From assembly GCF_024746835.1 (NCBI RefSeq), contig NZ_CP080531.1, positions 4,980,001 through 5,044,000 of the forward strand: a DNA stretch of 64,000 nucleotides, in the 5' to 3' direction. Positions 26,355-34,967 of the stretch are shown here, in pieces (position 1 is the first letter of the stretch; the number at the start of each line of letters is the position of its first letter). The notes under the pieces were generated by a model. That model had not been told where the DNA came from, made no database searches, and saw nothing but the letters and a program-made list of their open reading frames with translations. This stretch comes from Mesorhizobium sp. AR02. Lineage in GTDB: Bacteria; Pseudomonadota; Alphaproteobacteria; Rhizobiales; Rhizobiaceae. The position numbers and the translations under genes were made by a program.

Positions 26355-26891
26355 TCACAGCAAAAACGTCTGCCTCTCCCGCAGCGTCGCCGTGATCGCC
26401 GCAATCCCCTCCTCGATCTCGCGCTTGCCCGCCAGGATCGCATCCCCCGCCACGCCTTCCAGCATCGAGCGCAGCAGCTCCGCCTGGCCGACGAGCACCG
26501 CATCCTTTTCCGCCAAGGCCGCGAGCGTGGCGGCCTCCTGGCGGTAGCGCTGGGCCATGCGGTCGTTTTCCGGCACTGGCTGGTGGCGGATCAGGCCTTC
26601 CAGGGCGCCGACCTCGCGGCCCAGGCGCTCGAGCGCCTGGGCGTTGGCGACGATTGTCGCGTCGGGGAAGGGATTGGCCCGGGTCGGCGGCTGGATGTTC
26701 TCGCGGCGGTAGCGGGCCTCGGCTTCGTCGACCGCCGCGCGGGCGCGGCCGAGCAGCGAGCAGGCCATCTCGCGCACGCGCTGGTCGTCGGCGCGCAGCT
26801 GGTTTTCCCTGCGGTAGAAATTGTAGCCATAGCCGTAGAACAGGTTGATGCCGACTTTTGCGAGCGGCCCGGCCTCGTAGAAGCGGCTCAT
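26355..26891 (-). CDS. Hypothetical helical protein, partner of SPFH protein
   Basis: A 178-aa protein, strongly charged and predicted by eye to be largely helical (REMACSLLGRARAAVDEAEARYRRE; QRYRQEAATLAALAEKDAVLVGQAELLRSMLEG). It has no membrane segment or signal peptide, although residues 9-25 (AKVGINLFYGYGYNFYR) are semi-hydrophobic. It overlaps the SPFH gene by 4 bases (ATGA), indicating co-translation and probably a shared complex. No family is recognised. Confidence 0.75.
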   Translation of the reverse strand: MSRFYEAGPLAKVGINLFYGYGYNFYRRENQLRADDQRVREMACSLLGRARAAVDEAEARYRRENIQPPTRANPFPDATIVANAQALERLGREVGALEGLIRHQPVPENDRMAQRYRQEAATLAALAEKDAVLVGQAELLRSMLEGVAGDAILAGKREIEEGIAAITATLRERQTFLL

Positions 26892-27721
26892 CTTGTCGCG
26901 CCCACCTCATCGCCCAAGGGATAGAAGCCGGTCGGCTGGCCGCCAATGTTGAAGGGCAGGCCGGCGGCGGCGTTGGGCGCGGAAACCAGGCCCTTGTCGG
27001 CCATGCGCAGCGCCAGATAATAGCGCACCGCCTCGATGGGGCTGAGGCCAATCGCCTGCAGCGAGATCAGTTCGCGCATGCGCTCGTCGCGCGGCGTGAT
27101 CAGCACCTTGAGGTCGTTCAGCATGATGCCGTAGACTTTCAGGAAATCGGTGAGATGCAGCTTCACCGCCTCGCGCACATCGCTGATGCGCTCGTTGATG
27201 TTCTCCATCTTGGTGACCTGGATGATCTGGTTGATCGCCTGCTCGATGGCCGGTCCGGCATAGTCGGCGATTTCCTTGGTGTCGATCACCGCACCGGCGA
27301 ACGGCATGTGGGTGATGAGGTCGAGCGCCTCTTCCTTGCTGTCGATGTGGATGTAGTAGTCGACGACATAGGACATCTCGGCCATCTCGGCCGAAGTGGC
27401 GATGCCCTCATTGCGCACCAGCAGCTTGGAACGGTTGATGTAGATGACCTCGTAGACCCAGGGCGAAGATCCGCCGAAGAACCCCTGGACGATCGATCCG
27501 ACCAGCGGCTTGTCCGGCGTCTGCAGCGCATATTGGCCGGTCTCATAGACATTCAGCACCGCGCCACGCGATTTCAGGATGCAGAAATGGTTGCTTTCCA
27601 CCGTCAGCAGCGAGCCTGAAACGATGCTCTCGTCGACGATCTTCATCGCCACGGTCCTGGTGCCGAGCGCGTCCGTGCCGTCGCGTTGCAGCGACGTGAT
27701 GACCTGTCTGGTGATTGCCAT
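26888..27721 (-). CDS. SPFH/Band 7 domain protein
   Basis: A 277-aa protein with a stomatin/prohibitin-like fold: VESNHFCILKSRGAVLNVYETGQYAL, a beta-rich middle, AIEQAINQIIQVTKMENINERISDVREAVKLHLTDFLKVYGIMLNDLKV, and a Pro/Gly-rich tail containing PFNIGGQPTGFYPLG. It resembles the soluble SPFH proteins sometimes called virion-core-like, which form membrane-associated oligomers. The start at 27721 follows GGAGGGGAATTCG. Function is unknown; stress or membrane scaffolding roles are known for relatives. Confidence 0.85.
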   Translation of the reverse strand: MAITRQVITSLQRDGTDALGTRTVAMKIVDESIVSGSLLTVESNHFCILKSRGAVLNVYETGQYALQTPDKPLVGSIVQGFFGGSSPWVYEVIYINRSKLLVRNEGIATSAEMAEMSYVVDYYIHIDSKEEALDLITHMPFAGAVIDTKEIADYAGPAIEQAINQIIQVTKMENINERISDVREAVKLHLTDFLKVYGIMLNDLKVLITPRDERMRELISLQAIGLSPIEAVRYYLALRMADKGLVSAPNAAAGLPFNIGGQPTGFYPLGDEVGATR

Positions 27722-27809
27722 GTCGAATTCCCCTCCTGATGTACCGGCACGCCCAGCGCGTGCCTGATGCCTGTTGACTTGCGGCTGAGCCTAGCTGGTT
27801 GGCTCCGGC

Positions 27810-28289
27810 TCAGCGATTTGTCTGCCGCGCTTTCGCCGGCCCTGAATGAAGCGGCGAACAGAGGCCCTTGCCGCCGAATTGTTGCTGCAGCCGTGCGGTG
27901 CGGTCGGTGCGCTGGCGGTAGCCGCCATCGCCGTCGAGCAGGTATTTTGCGCGTTGCTTGTCGCGCGGCTGCGATGCCGTCGTCTTTGACGAGACTGCCT
28001 TCTTGATCGGCTCTATCGCCTCGGTGGACCTGCGGTCGGTCCCGATCCTGGCGTCCTGGATGGCCCGGCCCACGGCCTGCTCGATCAGGTCCTTGCTGTT
28101 CTGGCCAAGGAAGCTCGAGACCAGCCCGGCGACATCGGTGGCGATGTCTTCGACCTGATCGTCGTCGGCGAAGGCGGCCAGCGGCGAAGCGGCAGCTTCG
28201 GGTTGGACAGCTTTTTCCGGGCGCCGGTTCTTGCCCAGCTGCCGCCAGAGAATGAATGCGAAGATGAGTGCAAAGACAAAGAACGACAT
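27810..28289 (-). CDS. Small membrane-anchored hypothetical protein
   Basis: A 159-aa protein with one N-terminal membrane helix (SFFVFALIFAFILWRQL) followed by a positively charged stretch, so the remainder faces the cytoplasm. The soluble part has an Ala/Asp-rich linker and an amphipathic region (DIATDVAGLVSSFLGQ ... LIEQAVGRAIQDARIG). It lies upstream of the SPFH gene on the same strand with an 88-base gap, so a three-gene unit is likely. No family is recognised; the last 40 residues look low-complexity and may be poorly conserved. Confidence 0.55.
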   Translation of the reverse strand: MSFFVFALIFAFILWRQLGKNRRPEKAVQPEAAASPLAAFADDDQVEDIATDVAGLVSSFLGQNSKDLIEQAVGRAIQDARIGTDRRSTEAIEPIKKAVSSKTTASQPRDKQRAKYLLDGDGGYRQRTDRTARLQQQFGGKGLCSPLHSGPAKARQTNR

Positions 28290-28641
28290 TCGACCAGCCC
28301 CGCTGCGTGGTCCGCGTTGATTGCAGGATTGAAGATGGTGGACGCCGCCCGTTCAGCGCGCCTCTGGCGCCGCACGCTCTCGTCCTCAGGCACGAATGGT
28401 CCGCTTCCCGGCGGATCAATGGCGGTGCCTGTCGACTTCCCTCCCAGTTGACGCGTCAAACACATTTCTTCCCTGACGGGGCTGTCCGGGAACCATGGAT
28501 GGGCAAAAGCTGCGTCGTTGATAAGGGAAGTCTCAAATGGCAGCCATACACATTATCGAGAGCTATTATGGTCCCGGCCATTGCCGGTCTTCCTGGTGTG
28601 GGAGCCAGATCAAAACAGCAAGACGCGTTCTCTCCGGGGCC

Positions 28642-28718
28642 GGGGCAGGGGGCTGTCACATATGGCAGCGCCAGCCCCCTCTCCGTCCGCTTCGCGGCCA
28701 CCTCTCCCCCATTTCATG
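28642..28718. repeat. Left half of the palindromic repeat split by insertion sequences
   Basis: Matches the complement of the right part of 12527-12695, from CATATGGCAGCGCCAGCCCC to CTCCCCCATTTCATG, and stops abruptly at the terminal repeat of the IS4-like element. Upstream, 28290-28641 holds no convincing gene; a short open frame from the ATG at 28537 runs into this repeat. Confidence 0.8.
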
Positions 28719-28735
28719 CTACGGAATGCACACAT

Positions 28736-29392
28736 CTAGAGCGGGATGACTTTAGGTTGGGCATACCCGGCCTCGATGAAGTAATTCCTGCATTCGATTG
28801 AATTGACGGTGCCGAGGATTTGTCCGATGGCATTGCAGACTGCATCGATGGTTCGCCTGGCCGCCTTGCGCAGCCAATGCTTGAGCTTTGCAAAGAGCTT
28901 CTCGATGGGGTTCAGGTCGGGCGAGTATTTCGGCAGGAGAAACAGCTTGGCGCCGGCCGAGCGGATGGCGCGGCGCACGGCCTTGCTCTTGTGCGAGCCG
29001 AGATTGTCCATGACGACGATGTCGCCGGGCTTGAGGGTTGGGACGAGAACCTTGTCGACATAGAGCTGGAACCGCTCGCCGTTGATTGGTCCGTCGATGA
29101 GCCATGGCGCATCGACACGGTCGTGGCGTAGCGCCGCCAAGAAGGTCATGGTCTTCCAATGGCCGTGCGGTACCTTGGCTTTGATCCTCTCGCCGCGCGG
29201 TGCCCATCCCCTGAGCGGCGCCATGTTTGTCTTGGTCCAGGTCTCGTCGATGAACACCAGGCGGGAAGGATCGATGCGGTCCTGATACTTTGCCCACTGT
29301 GCCCGCCTGTGCGCCACATCGGGGCGATCCTGCTCAGCCGCGATCAGCGTCTTTTTTTGTGACTGAGCTTCTCGGCGTGGACGAACTCCCAT
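28736..29392 (-). CDS. IS630-family transposase, second frame (DDE catalytic domain)
   Basis: A 218-aa frame carrying the catalytic core: VFIDETWTKTNM (first Asp), GDIVVMDNLGSHKS (second Asp) and YSPDLNPIEKLFAKLK (Glu). The stop codon is in the left terminal repeat. It overlaps the upstream frame, and a run of seven A residues on the coding strand near 29350-29357 fits a -1 programmed frameshift. This would yield a fused protein of about 330 aa, as in other two-frame IS630 elements. Confidence 0.88.
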   Translation of the reverse strand: MGVRPRREAQSQKKTLIAAEQDRPDVAHRRAQWAKYQDRIDPSRLVFIDETWTKTNMAPLRGWAPRGERIKAKVPHGHWKTMTFLAALRHDRVDAPWLIDGPINGERFQLYVDKVLVPTLKPGDIVVMDNLGSHKSKAVRRAIRSAGAKLFLLPKYSPDLNPIEKLFAKLKHWLRKAARRTIDAVCNAIGQILGTVNSIECRNYFIEAGYAQPKVIPL

Positions 29393-29791
29393 ACCGAGCG
29401 GTAATCGACCTTCAGGCCGCGCTCGGCCAGTTCGGCCACCAGTCCGCGTAGCGTGAAATCAGCGGCCCGGCAGCGCACCAGAAGCCAGTCCCGATGCTCA
29501 CCGGCAATCTTCTTCGGCCTGTGCCCACCCATCTTGCCGGGCGCAAGGCTGCTCGTTTCGCGCAAGCGGCTTACCCATCTGATGACGGTACTGATACCAA
29601 CCCCAAAGCGCACTGCCGCCTGCCGCCGCGACAGCCCCTCCCGCTCAACCGACGCAACAACCCGTTCGCGAAGATCCATCGAATAAGGCTTGCCCATCCA
29701 TGCTGGCCTCCTTGCCCAGCCAGCATGTTGAATCAGATTTGCCTGCCCAAGGGAATCCGCCGTCGATTCAGGCTCAATTCATCCCGCTCTA
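28737..29791 (-). mobile_element. IS630-family insertion sequence
   Basis: About 1,055 bases bounded by TA on both sides (28737-28738, 29790-29791). Imperfect inverted ends read GAGCGGGATGA at the left and, complemented, at the right. It carries two overlapping transposase frames. TA duplication is the hallmark of IS630 elements. It is inserted within the left end of the IS4-like element. Confidence 0.88.
29344..29697 (-). CDS. IS630-family transposase, first frame (helix-turn-helix domain)
   Basis: A 117-aa frame with the N-terminal DNA-binding region: YSMDLRERVVASVEREGLSR, then RRQAAVRFGVGISTVIRWVSRL as helix-turn-helix, and a second winged segment ending FVHAEKLSHKKRR. It recognises the terminal repeats. 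It ends just after the A7 run where the frame can slip into the catalytic domain. Confidence 0.88.
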   Translation of the reverse strand: MGKPYSMDLRERVVASVEREGLSRRQAAVRFGVGISTVIRWVSRLRETSSLAPGKMGGHRPKKIAGEHRDWLLVRCRAADFTLRGLVAELAERGLKVDYRSVWEFVHAEKLSHKKRR

Positions 29792-29890
29792 GTGGGGTGC
29801 GGCGGATTGACTCTCGGCTTGAGGAGGGCTGGCGGTCTCGGCTTTCGGCGTGATTCTGTATCAGGCACTTTGCTTGATTCGAGGTGTCGC

Positions 29891-31260
29891 ATGCTTGTTG
29901 AGCAACCGTCGCTGGGCCGTTTCGGGGATTTGCGCCTCGACAAAAGGGGGCGATGCTGCTCGACCGCATGGTTGCGCGCCAAGATATCTGCCTGCGCCGG
30001 CTTGGCGAGGGCCGGCGGGCGCAGGAGGTCGGGTTCCATCGCCTGCTGGCCAATGACAAGGTGACGATCGAGCGGTTGATCCAAGGCTGGAGCGAACAGA
30101 CGGTGTCTGCGGCCGCCGAGCGGCATGTGCTGGCGATCCAGGACACCAGCGAGATCACCTTTGCCACCACGCCCGAGCGGCGACGCGGCCTGGGTGAGAT
30201 CGGCAAAGGTGGTGGGCGCGGCGTGCTGGTGCATGCGATGGTGGCCATCGATGCGGTGAGCGGCGGTTGTCTGGGGCTGGTGGCCGGCAGCGTCTACACG
30301 CGCAAGGGCCGGGTCGAGACACCGCACGCCAAGCGCTCGCTCAAGGACAAGGAATCGCGCCGCTGGATCGACACGGCCCTTCAGGCCAGAAGCGTGCTGG
30401 CCAAAGCCGCCACTGTTACGATCGTGGCCGACCGCGAGAGCGACATCTATGCCGAATGGGCGACACTGCCCGGCGGCAATGTCCACCTTTTGACGCGTGT
30501 GATGCACGATCGTGCCGTAGCGGGCGGCGGTACTTTGTCGAGCGTGACGGCAGCGCTGCCGTTCGTGGCCGCGCGCAGGCTTGAGTTGTTGGCCACGCAC
30601 AAGCGGGCGGCACGCAGCACCCAGGTGAGCCTGCGCTTCAGCAAGGTCGAGGTGTGCCGTCCCGACAATCCCGGCGCCAGGGATTTGCCGAAGACCGTGA
30701 CGCTGAACCTTGTCGAAGTCGTCGAACTTGGTCCTCCAGCCGCGGCCGAGCCAGTGCACTGGCGTCTGCTCACCACCCATGAGATCAGCGACGTCGCCGC
30801 CGCCAGGCAGATCGTCGACTGGTACAGGCGGCGCTGGACCATCGAGCAGTTGTTCCGTCTGATGAAGACGCATGGCCTGCGCCTCGAGGACAGCCAACTC
30901 GCCAGCGCCGAGGTGTTGGTCAAGCTCGCCGCCATCGCCACCAAGGCTGCGGCGGTTATCCTGCAACTCGTCCAGGCCCGCGAAGGCATTGGTGGCGAAC
31001 ACGCCGCCAATGCCTTCAGCACTTCCGACATCGCCGTGCTCGACAGCCTCGATGCCAGCTATCAAGGTCGCACTGCCTTGCAAAACAACCCGCACCCAAG
31101 GCACAGTCTCGCATGGGCCGCCTGGATCATTGCCCGCCTTGGCGGCTGGAATGGCTATCCCTCCTCCAAACCACCTGGTCCCATCACCTTCCGACACGGC
31201 CTCGAATACTTCCGTGCCATCGCAAAAGGCTGGGAACTCAGAGATGTGTGCATTCCGTAG
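29891..31260 (+). CDS. IS4-family (Tn5-like) transposase, apparent frameshift near N terminus
   Basis: The main open frame starts at ATG 29953 (435 aa) and contains the DDE core: AIQDTSEI, IVADRESDIYAEW, and the IS4-type Y-R-E-K segment WYRRRWTIEQLFRLMKTHG. Tn5-like transposases begin earlier with an FGDLRLxxR motif. That motif is present here in the preceding frame from ATG 29891 (EQPSLGRFGDLRLDKRG), joined through AAAAGGGGG at 29942-29950. Either one G has been lost from the run or the ribosome slips by -1. The stop codon lies inside the right terminal repeat. Confidence 0.8.
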
Positions 31261-31395
31261 CCACATTGTGGGGGCGAGGAAACGCCAACCGCCGAGGTTC
31301 GCGGCCTTGGAAAGCTTGGGTTCCTCGCCCCCACAAAGTGGGGGAGAGGTGGCTCGGCGAAGCCGAGACGGAGAGGGGGCGGCGCTGCCATATGT
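31261..31395. repeat. Right half of the palindromic repeat split by insertion sequences
   Basis: Continues from GTGGGGGCGAGGAAACGCCAA through CACAAAGTGGGGGAGAGGTGG to GACGGAGAGGGGG and GCGCTGCCATATG. This is the complement of the left part of the intact copy at 12527-12695. Together with 28642-28718 it reconstructs one element. Confidence 0.85.
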
Positions 31396-31502
31396 CATTG
31401 GCCGCAGACACGACCTTCAAGTGCGGCCTGTGACCTTGCTTAAAACCGCGTTGTTGGGCTCAATGGCCGGATGATCGCCACGCTGCGAGGGAGGGCATCG
31501 AG

Positions 31503-31916
31503 ATGAGCGAAGACAGTCCACGGCCACTTGCCGAGATCGCCAGCTACCATGCCCATATCTATTTCAACGGGCAGGCCGAGCGGCAGCATGCCGAATGGCT
31601 GCGGCTTCGCATCGGCGAGCGTTTCCGCGTGCGCCTGGGCAATTGGCACGACAGACAAGTCGGCCCGCATGACCAGCCCATGTACCAGGTCTCGTTCGCC
31701 AACGAGCTTTTCGGTTCGCTGGTCCCGTGGCTGATGCTGAACCATGGCGGCTTGAGCATCCTCATCCACCCGAATACGGAGAACCCCAAGCGCGACCATC
31801 TGGTCGATCCGGTCTGGATCGGCCGGCCGCTGGGTGTGCATGGCGACACACTTCCGGACGATCATGAGGCGGAAGAGGCGCTGGAGGTTAACACCGAGCC
31901 GTCGCTGCCGGCGTAG
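31503..31916 (+). CDS. DOPA 4,5-dioxygenase family protein
   Basis: A 137-aa protein of the small cofactor-light DOPA 4,5-dioxygenase family (aromatic ring-cleaving, non-heme iron). Conserved histidines are visible as SYHAHIYF (His16, His18), [13 protein letters not shown] (His81, His89) and [11 protein letters not shown] (His99). Length is normal. The ATG at 31503 follows GGGAGGGCATCGAG. It is followed in the same direction by a methyltransferase gene 92 bases on. The natural substrate in bacteria is unclear. Confidence 0.88.
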   Translation: MSEDSPRPLAEIASYHAHIYFNGQAERQHAEWLRLRIGERFRVRLGNWHDRQVGPHDQPMYQVSFANELFGSLVPWLMLNHGGLSILIHPNTENPKRDHLVDPVWIGRPLGVHGDTLPDDHEAEEALEVNTEPSLPA

Positions 31917-32008
31917 ACCGGCGTCGGTTCCACGCAGACCAGCACTGCCATTGCGTGATGCCGTTCGGCACGCTTTTATCTGCAATGCGCCATCACGGGG
32001 GGAGTCAT

Positions 32009-32842
32009 TTGTCTGTCAGAAACGAAACGTCCACCGGTCACGAAGCGAGCGATGCCGGCTGGCTCGACCTTCATTTCGAATCGTCGCGCCCCGAATACGA
32101 GGCTGCCTTGCTCGATGCCGGTATCCGCCCGGGCTGGCGTGTGCTCGACGCCGGTTGCGGCAGCGGCGGCTTCCTGCCGCTCATCGCCAGGGCCGTCGGC
32201 CCATCCGGCTTCATCGCCGCACTCGACCTCGCGCCCGAAAACATCGCCCGGGTCGAGGCGCTCGCGGGCACGCTGTCCGAGCCGCCGGAAATTGCCACGC
32301 ATGTCGGCAGCATCCTGTCGCTGCCATTCGCCGACGCATCGTTCGATTGCGTCTGGTCCGGCAATGTCATGCAGTATCTGACGCCGGCCGAGTTCGAGCT
32401 TGCCGTCGGCGAGGCCAGGCGCGTGCTGAAGCCGGGCGGCATCTTCGCCGTCAAGGATTTCGATTCGACCATCCTGCAGATCCTGCCGATGGATCGGGCC
32501 CTGTTCGCGCGCTTCATGGCAGCCAGGCTGCAGGGATTTCGCGACCGGGGCGTGCTCGGCACCGATTGCGGCTCGACGCTTCCGTCGCGTCTGCGGCAGG
32601 CGGGCCTGGAGGTCGTCAGCCGCAAGGGCTGGCTGGTCGAGCGCTGGGCGCCCGCGCCTGCCTTCACGCGTGACTATGTTCGCGACCTGCTGGCCTATCT
32701 TGCCAGCGTCGCGCCGGGCTACGCCCTGCCTGACGCCGACCAGGCCTATTGGCAGGACCTGAAGCAGCGGCCGGATCGCCTGCTCGACGATCCGGACTTC
32801 TGCTACCGCGAGTTCTTCGTCATGGCGGTCTGCCGCGTTTAG
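32009..32842 (+). CDS. Class I SAM-dependent methyltransferase
   Basis: A 277-aa methyltransferase with motif I RVLDAGCGSGGFLPL, ALDLAPENIARVEAL for SAM ribose binding, LPFADASFDCVWSGNVMQYL as motif III region, and LKPGGIFAVKDFD. The TTG at 32009 is chosen because GGGGGGAG precedes it by 5-6 bases; an ATG at 31955 in the same frame has no visible ribosome binding site. Such ubiquinone/menaquinone-biosynthesis-like methyltransferases act on many small molecules. Substrate unknown. Confidence 0.85.
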   Translation: MSVRNETSTGHEASDAGWLDLHFESSRPEYEAALLDAGIRPGWRVLDAGCGSGGFLPLIARAVGPSGFIAALDLAPENIARVEALAGTLSEPPEIATHVGSILSLPFADASFDCVWSGNVMQYLTPAEFELAVGEARRVLKPGGIFAVKDFDSTILQILPMDRALFARFMAARLQGFRDRGVLGTDCGSTLPSRLRQAGLEVVSRKGWLVERWAPAPAFTRDYVRDLLAYLASVAPGYALPDADQAYWQDLKQRPDRLLDDPDFCYREFFVMAVCRV

Positions 32843-32905
32843 CGCTCTGCCGCGACGGCTGACGCTGTCGGCGGTTGCGCGGAACTTTCATCGAAAGTTC
32901 GTGCG

Positions 32906-33874
32906 TCAATGCACCACCGCCCGCAGCCGCTCGCGCAATTCGCGTGGCGCGACGTCATACCGGCTCTTGAAGGCTCGCGAAAAATGCGCGCTCGAGTTGA
33001 AGCCGCAGGCGAAGGCGATTTCGGAGATCGAGGCCGAGGCGCGGGCGGGGGACAGCAATTCTTCCTTGCTGCGCTCCAGGCGGCGGTCCCAGACGAAGCG
33101 TTCGAGTGTGGCGCCTTCGCCTTCGAAGGCGCGGTGCAGGTAGCGGCGCGAGCAGCCCATGTGACGGGCTATGTCCTCGGCCGACAGGCTGCTGCGCGCC
33201 AGGTTGGCGTCGATATAGGCGACGATGCGCTCGCGCAACGCTTCCAGCGGCGAGCGGCGGAATTCGGGCGCCATGGGCTTCGCCTGGATCAGGCCGTTGA
33301 CGAGCTGGACCAGGCTGTCGCCGACGCGCCGGCTGCCGGCCTCGTCGAGCCTGTGCGCCTCGCCGATCGCCATCTGCATCAGGCCGGAGACGATGTGGGT
33401 CAGGCTGTCACCGTTGCCGGGCAGCGGCAGTGGTGCTGAAAGGCGGGCGAGCGTGTCGTCGCCGAAGGTCGAGCGCGGCACCTGTAGGATGAGCTGGTCG
33501 ACATCTGAGAGGTTCTGCAGGGAGTAGCTGCGCACGGGATCATAGATGATCGCCGATTGCGGGCCGAGGTCGACGGCGACCTGCTGCTGTTCAAAGCGGC
33601 TGCGGCCCGAGAGCTGCATCAGGATTTTGAACGCGTCGGGATCGAAGCTGCGCCAGAACAGCCGGTCGTTGACCACCAGATGCGAATTGGCCTTGATCTC
33701 GGACAGCCGGCAGGCGCCGAGATTGACCGACACAAGTTGCGGGATCGACGGCACCGTGCCGCGCGGGAAGCGCTGGGTGATCGGGCCGAACAGCAGGCGC
33801 GATGTCGACAGGAAAGCCTCGCCGTCGGCGACGCTCACATGGTGGGCGGCAGCGTGCATGTGTTCCTCCTCCAA
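32906..33874 (-). CDS. AraC-family transcriptional regulator
   Basis: A 322-aa regulator. The N-terminal ~190 residues form an AraC-binding-like sensor (LVSVNLGACRLSEIKANSHLVVNDRLFWRSF; YDPVRSYSLQNLSDVDQLILQVP). The C-terminal two-HTH domain reads SAEDIARHMGCSRRYLHRAFEGEGATLERFV ... SISEIAFACGFNSSAHFSRAFKSRY. The promoter spacer toward the IclR gene is short because both genes point left. A broken copy of its HTH part lies at 26092-26240. The target genes cannot be assigned. Confidence 0.92.
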   Translation of the reverse strand: MEEEHMHAAAHHVSVADGEAFLSTSRLLFGPITQRFPRGTVPSIPQLVSVNLGACRLSEIKANSHLVVNDRLFWRSFDPDAFKILMQLSGRSRFEQQQVAVDLGPQSAIIYDPVRSYSLQNLSDVDQLILQVPRSTFGDDTLARLSAPLPLPGNGDSLTHIVSGLMQMAIGEAHRLDEAGSRRVGDSLVQLVNGLIQAKPMAPEFRRSPLEALRERIVAYIDANLARSSLSAEDIARHMGCSRRYLHRAFEGEGATLERFVWDRRLERSKEELLSPARASASISEIAFACGFNSSAHFSRAFKSRYDVAPRELRERLRAVVH

Positions 33875-33952
33875 ACAAGCCTTCCCGTCTTGGTGCGGGA
33901 TTGTGGCGCGGGCTTATGCCCCGATGCAACGATCAAGAACTTAACATGATAA

Positions 33953-34729
33953 TTATCTCTGCCGCAACGGTACGGATGCATGCCATTGTTCGCCGGTCAG
34001 CTCGGTGGAGATGCGGCGCCCGGCTTCGCGCGCGGCCTCTCCCTGGCGCTCGGCAATCGCGTCGTCGATGCGCGACAGCGGCGAGGCCACGGCCAGTGTG
34101 CCGATGGGGAAGCCGTCCGACCCGAGGATGGGGGCGGCGACCGAGTGCACGCCTTCCTCATAGCCCTGGGCGCTGCGCGAATAGCCGCGTGTCGCCGCCA
34201 GCCTCACGGCCCCCATCACCGCCTCGCGGCTGGTCATAGTGTGCTGGGTGAAGGCGGTCAGCGGCTTGCCGAAATGCGCTTCGATGGTTTCGGGGCGCGA
34301 GAAGGCGAGGAAGGCGATGCCGGAAGCGGTGCCGTGCAGCGGCAGGATCTGGCCGACATCGACGCTGACGCGGTTGGCCCTTGCCGACAGCTCGACATGC
34401 ACGGTGAGCAGCGCGCCGGCGCTGAACTCGGAGAGATGCACGGTCTCGCCGGTCTCCAGCGCCAACTCGCGCACGATGGGAGCGGCGACGCGCACGAAGG
34501 GCAGATGCGCGTCGCGCATGCGGGCAAGGCGGGAGAGGCCGGCGCCGAGCCGGTAGCGGCGGCTCAGCGGTTCCTGCTCGATCAGCCGGTGCTCGGCCAA
34601 CGCCATCAGCAGCCGCCGCGCCGTGGCCTTGTCGAGACCCGACTTGCGGGCGATGTCGGAGAGGCCGATCTCCGGCTCCTTCGGCGTGAAAAGCTCCAGC
34701 AGCGAAATCGCCTTGCCGACCGTGCTCAT
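33953..34729 (-). CDS. IclR-family transcriptional regulator
   Basis: A 258-aa regulator. It has an N-terminal winged HTH (MSTVGKAISLLELF, EIGLSDIARKSGLDKATARRLLMALAEHRLIEQ) and a C-terminal effector domain (GETVHLSEFSAGALLTVHVEL, LPLHGTASGIAFLA, GYSRSAQGYEEGVHSVAAPI). The ATG at 34729 gives the family N terminus; longer frames upstream are not supported. It is divergent from the amidohydrolase-CobW-Liv operon, and a perfect inverted repeat between them at 34814-34834 is a likely operator. It probably senses the substrate or product of that pathway. Confidence 0.93.
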   Translation of the reverse strand: MSTVGKAISLLELFTPKEPEIGLSDIARKSGLDKATARRLLMALAEHRLIEQEPLSRRYRLGAGLSRLARMRDAHLPFVRVAAPIVRELALETGETVHLSEFSAGALLTVHVELSARANRVSVDVGQILPLHGTASGIAFLAFSRPETIEAHFGKPLTAFTQHTMTSREAVMGAVRLAATRGYSRSAQGYEEGVHSVAAPILGSDGFPIGTLAVASPLSRIDDAIAERQGEAAREAGRRISTELTGEQWHASVPLRQR

Positions 34730-34813
34730 GGCAGAATCTCCGAGATACTTAGCGTGTGAATTAACTTGACAGCGGCCTTTGCGGCTTGCAGTCTGGCTAT
34801 AACATACAAAACG

Positions 34814-34834
34814 TCGGTTCATATGATGAACCGA
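34814..34834. promoter_or_regulatory. Perfect 9-bp inverted repeat, candidate IclR operator
   Basis: TCGGTTCAT-ATG-ATGAACCGA, a perfect palindrome with a 3-base spacer. It sits in the divergent promoter region between the IclR gene (start 34729) and the amidohydrolase gene (start 34968). IclR-family operators are commonly short palindromes of this size. A TTGACA string lies at 34766-34771. Confidence 0.55.
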
Positions 34835-34967
34835 TATGGGAACGTAAAAAACACGGGCAAGAGCGGTTTCGCGGCAAGGCCAAGGGTGGCGCCGCACGCA
34901 ATGCCGAGGTTCGCTGGAGTGCTCTGTATGGCGCTCAACTGGCGGCGGAGTGAGGAGAGGGAGAAAA

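Larger units (their letters stand above)
28719..31260 (+). mobile_element. IS4-family insertion sequence, interrupted by an IS630-family element
   Basis: Terminal inverted repeats CTACGGAATGCACACATCT (28719-28737) and its exact complement (31242-31260). The element carries one transposase gene, whose stop codon lies in the right repeat. An IS630-like element sits 20 bases inside the left end; without it the IS would be about 1.49 kb. The element interrupts a palindromic repeat. I cannot see an unambiguous target duplication. Confidence 0.85.

Noticed and set aside
28537..28749. A 70-codon frame ahead of the nested insertion sequences
   Set aside because: Most of it runs into the palindromic repeat and IS end, and the N-terminal part shows no recognised domain.
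34766..34803. TTGACA with TATAAC as a promoter for the amidohydrolase operon
   Set aside because: The spacing between the two boxes is about 26 bases, too long for a standard promoter.
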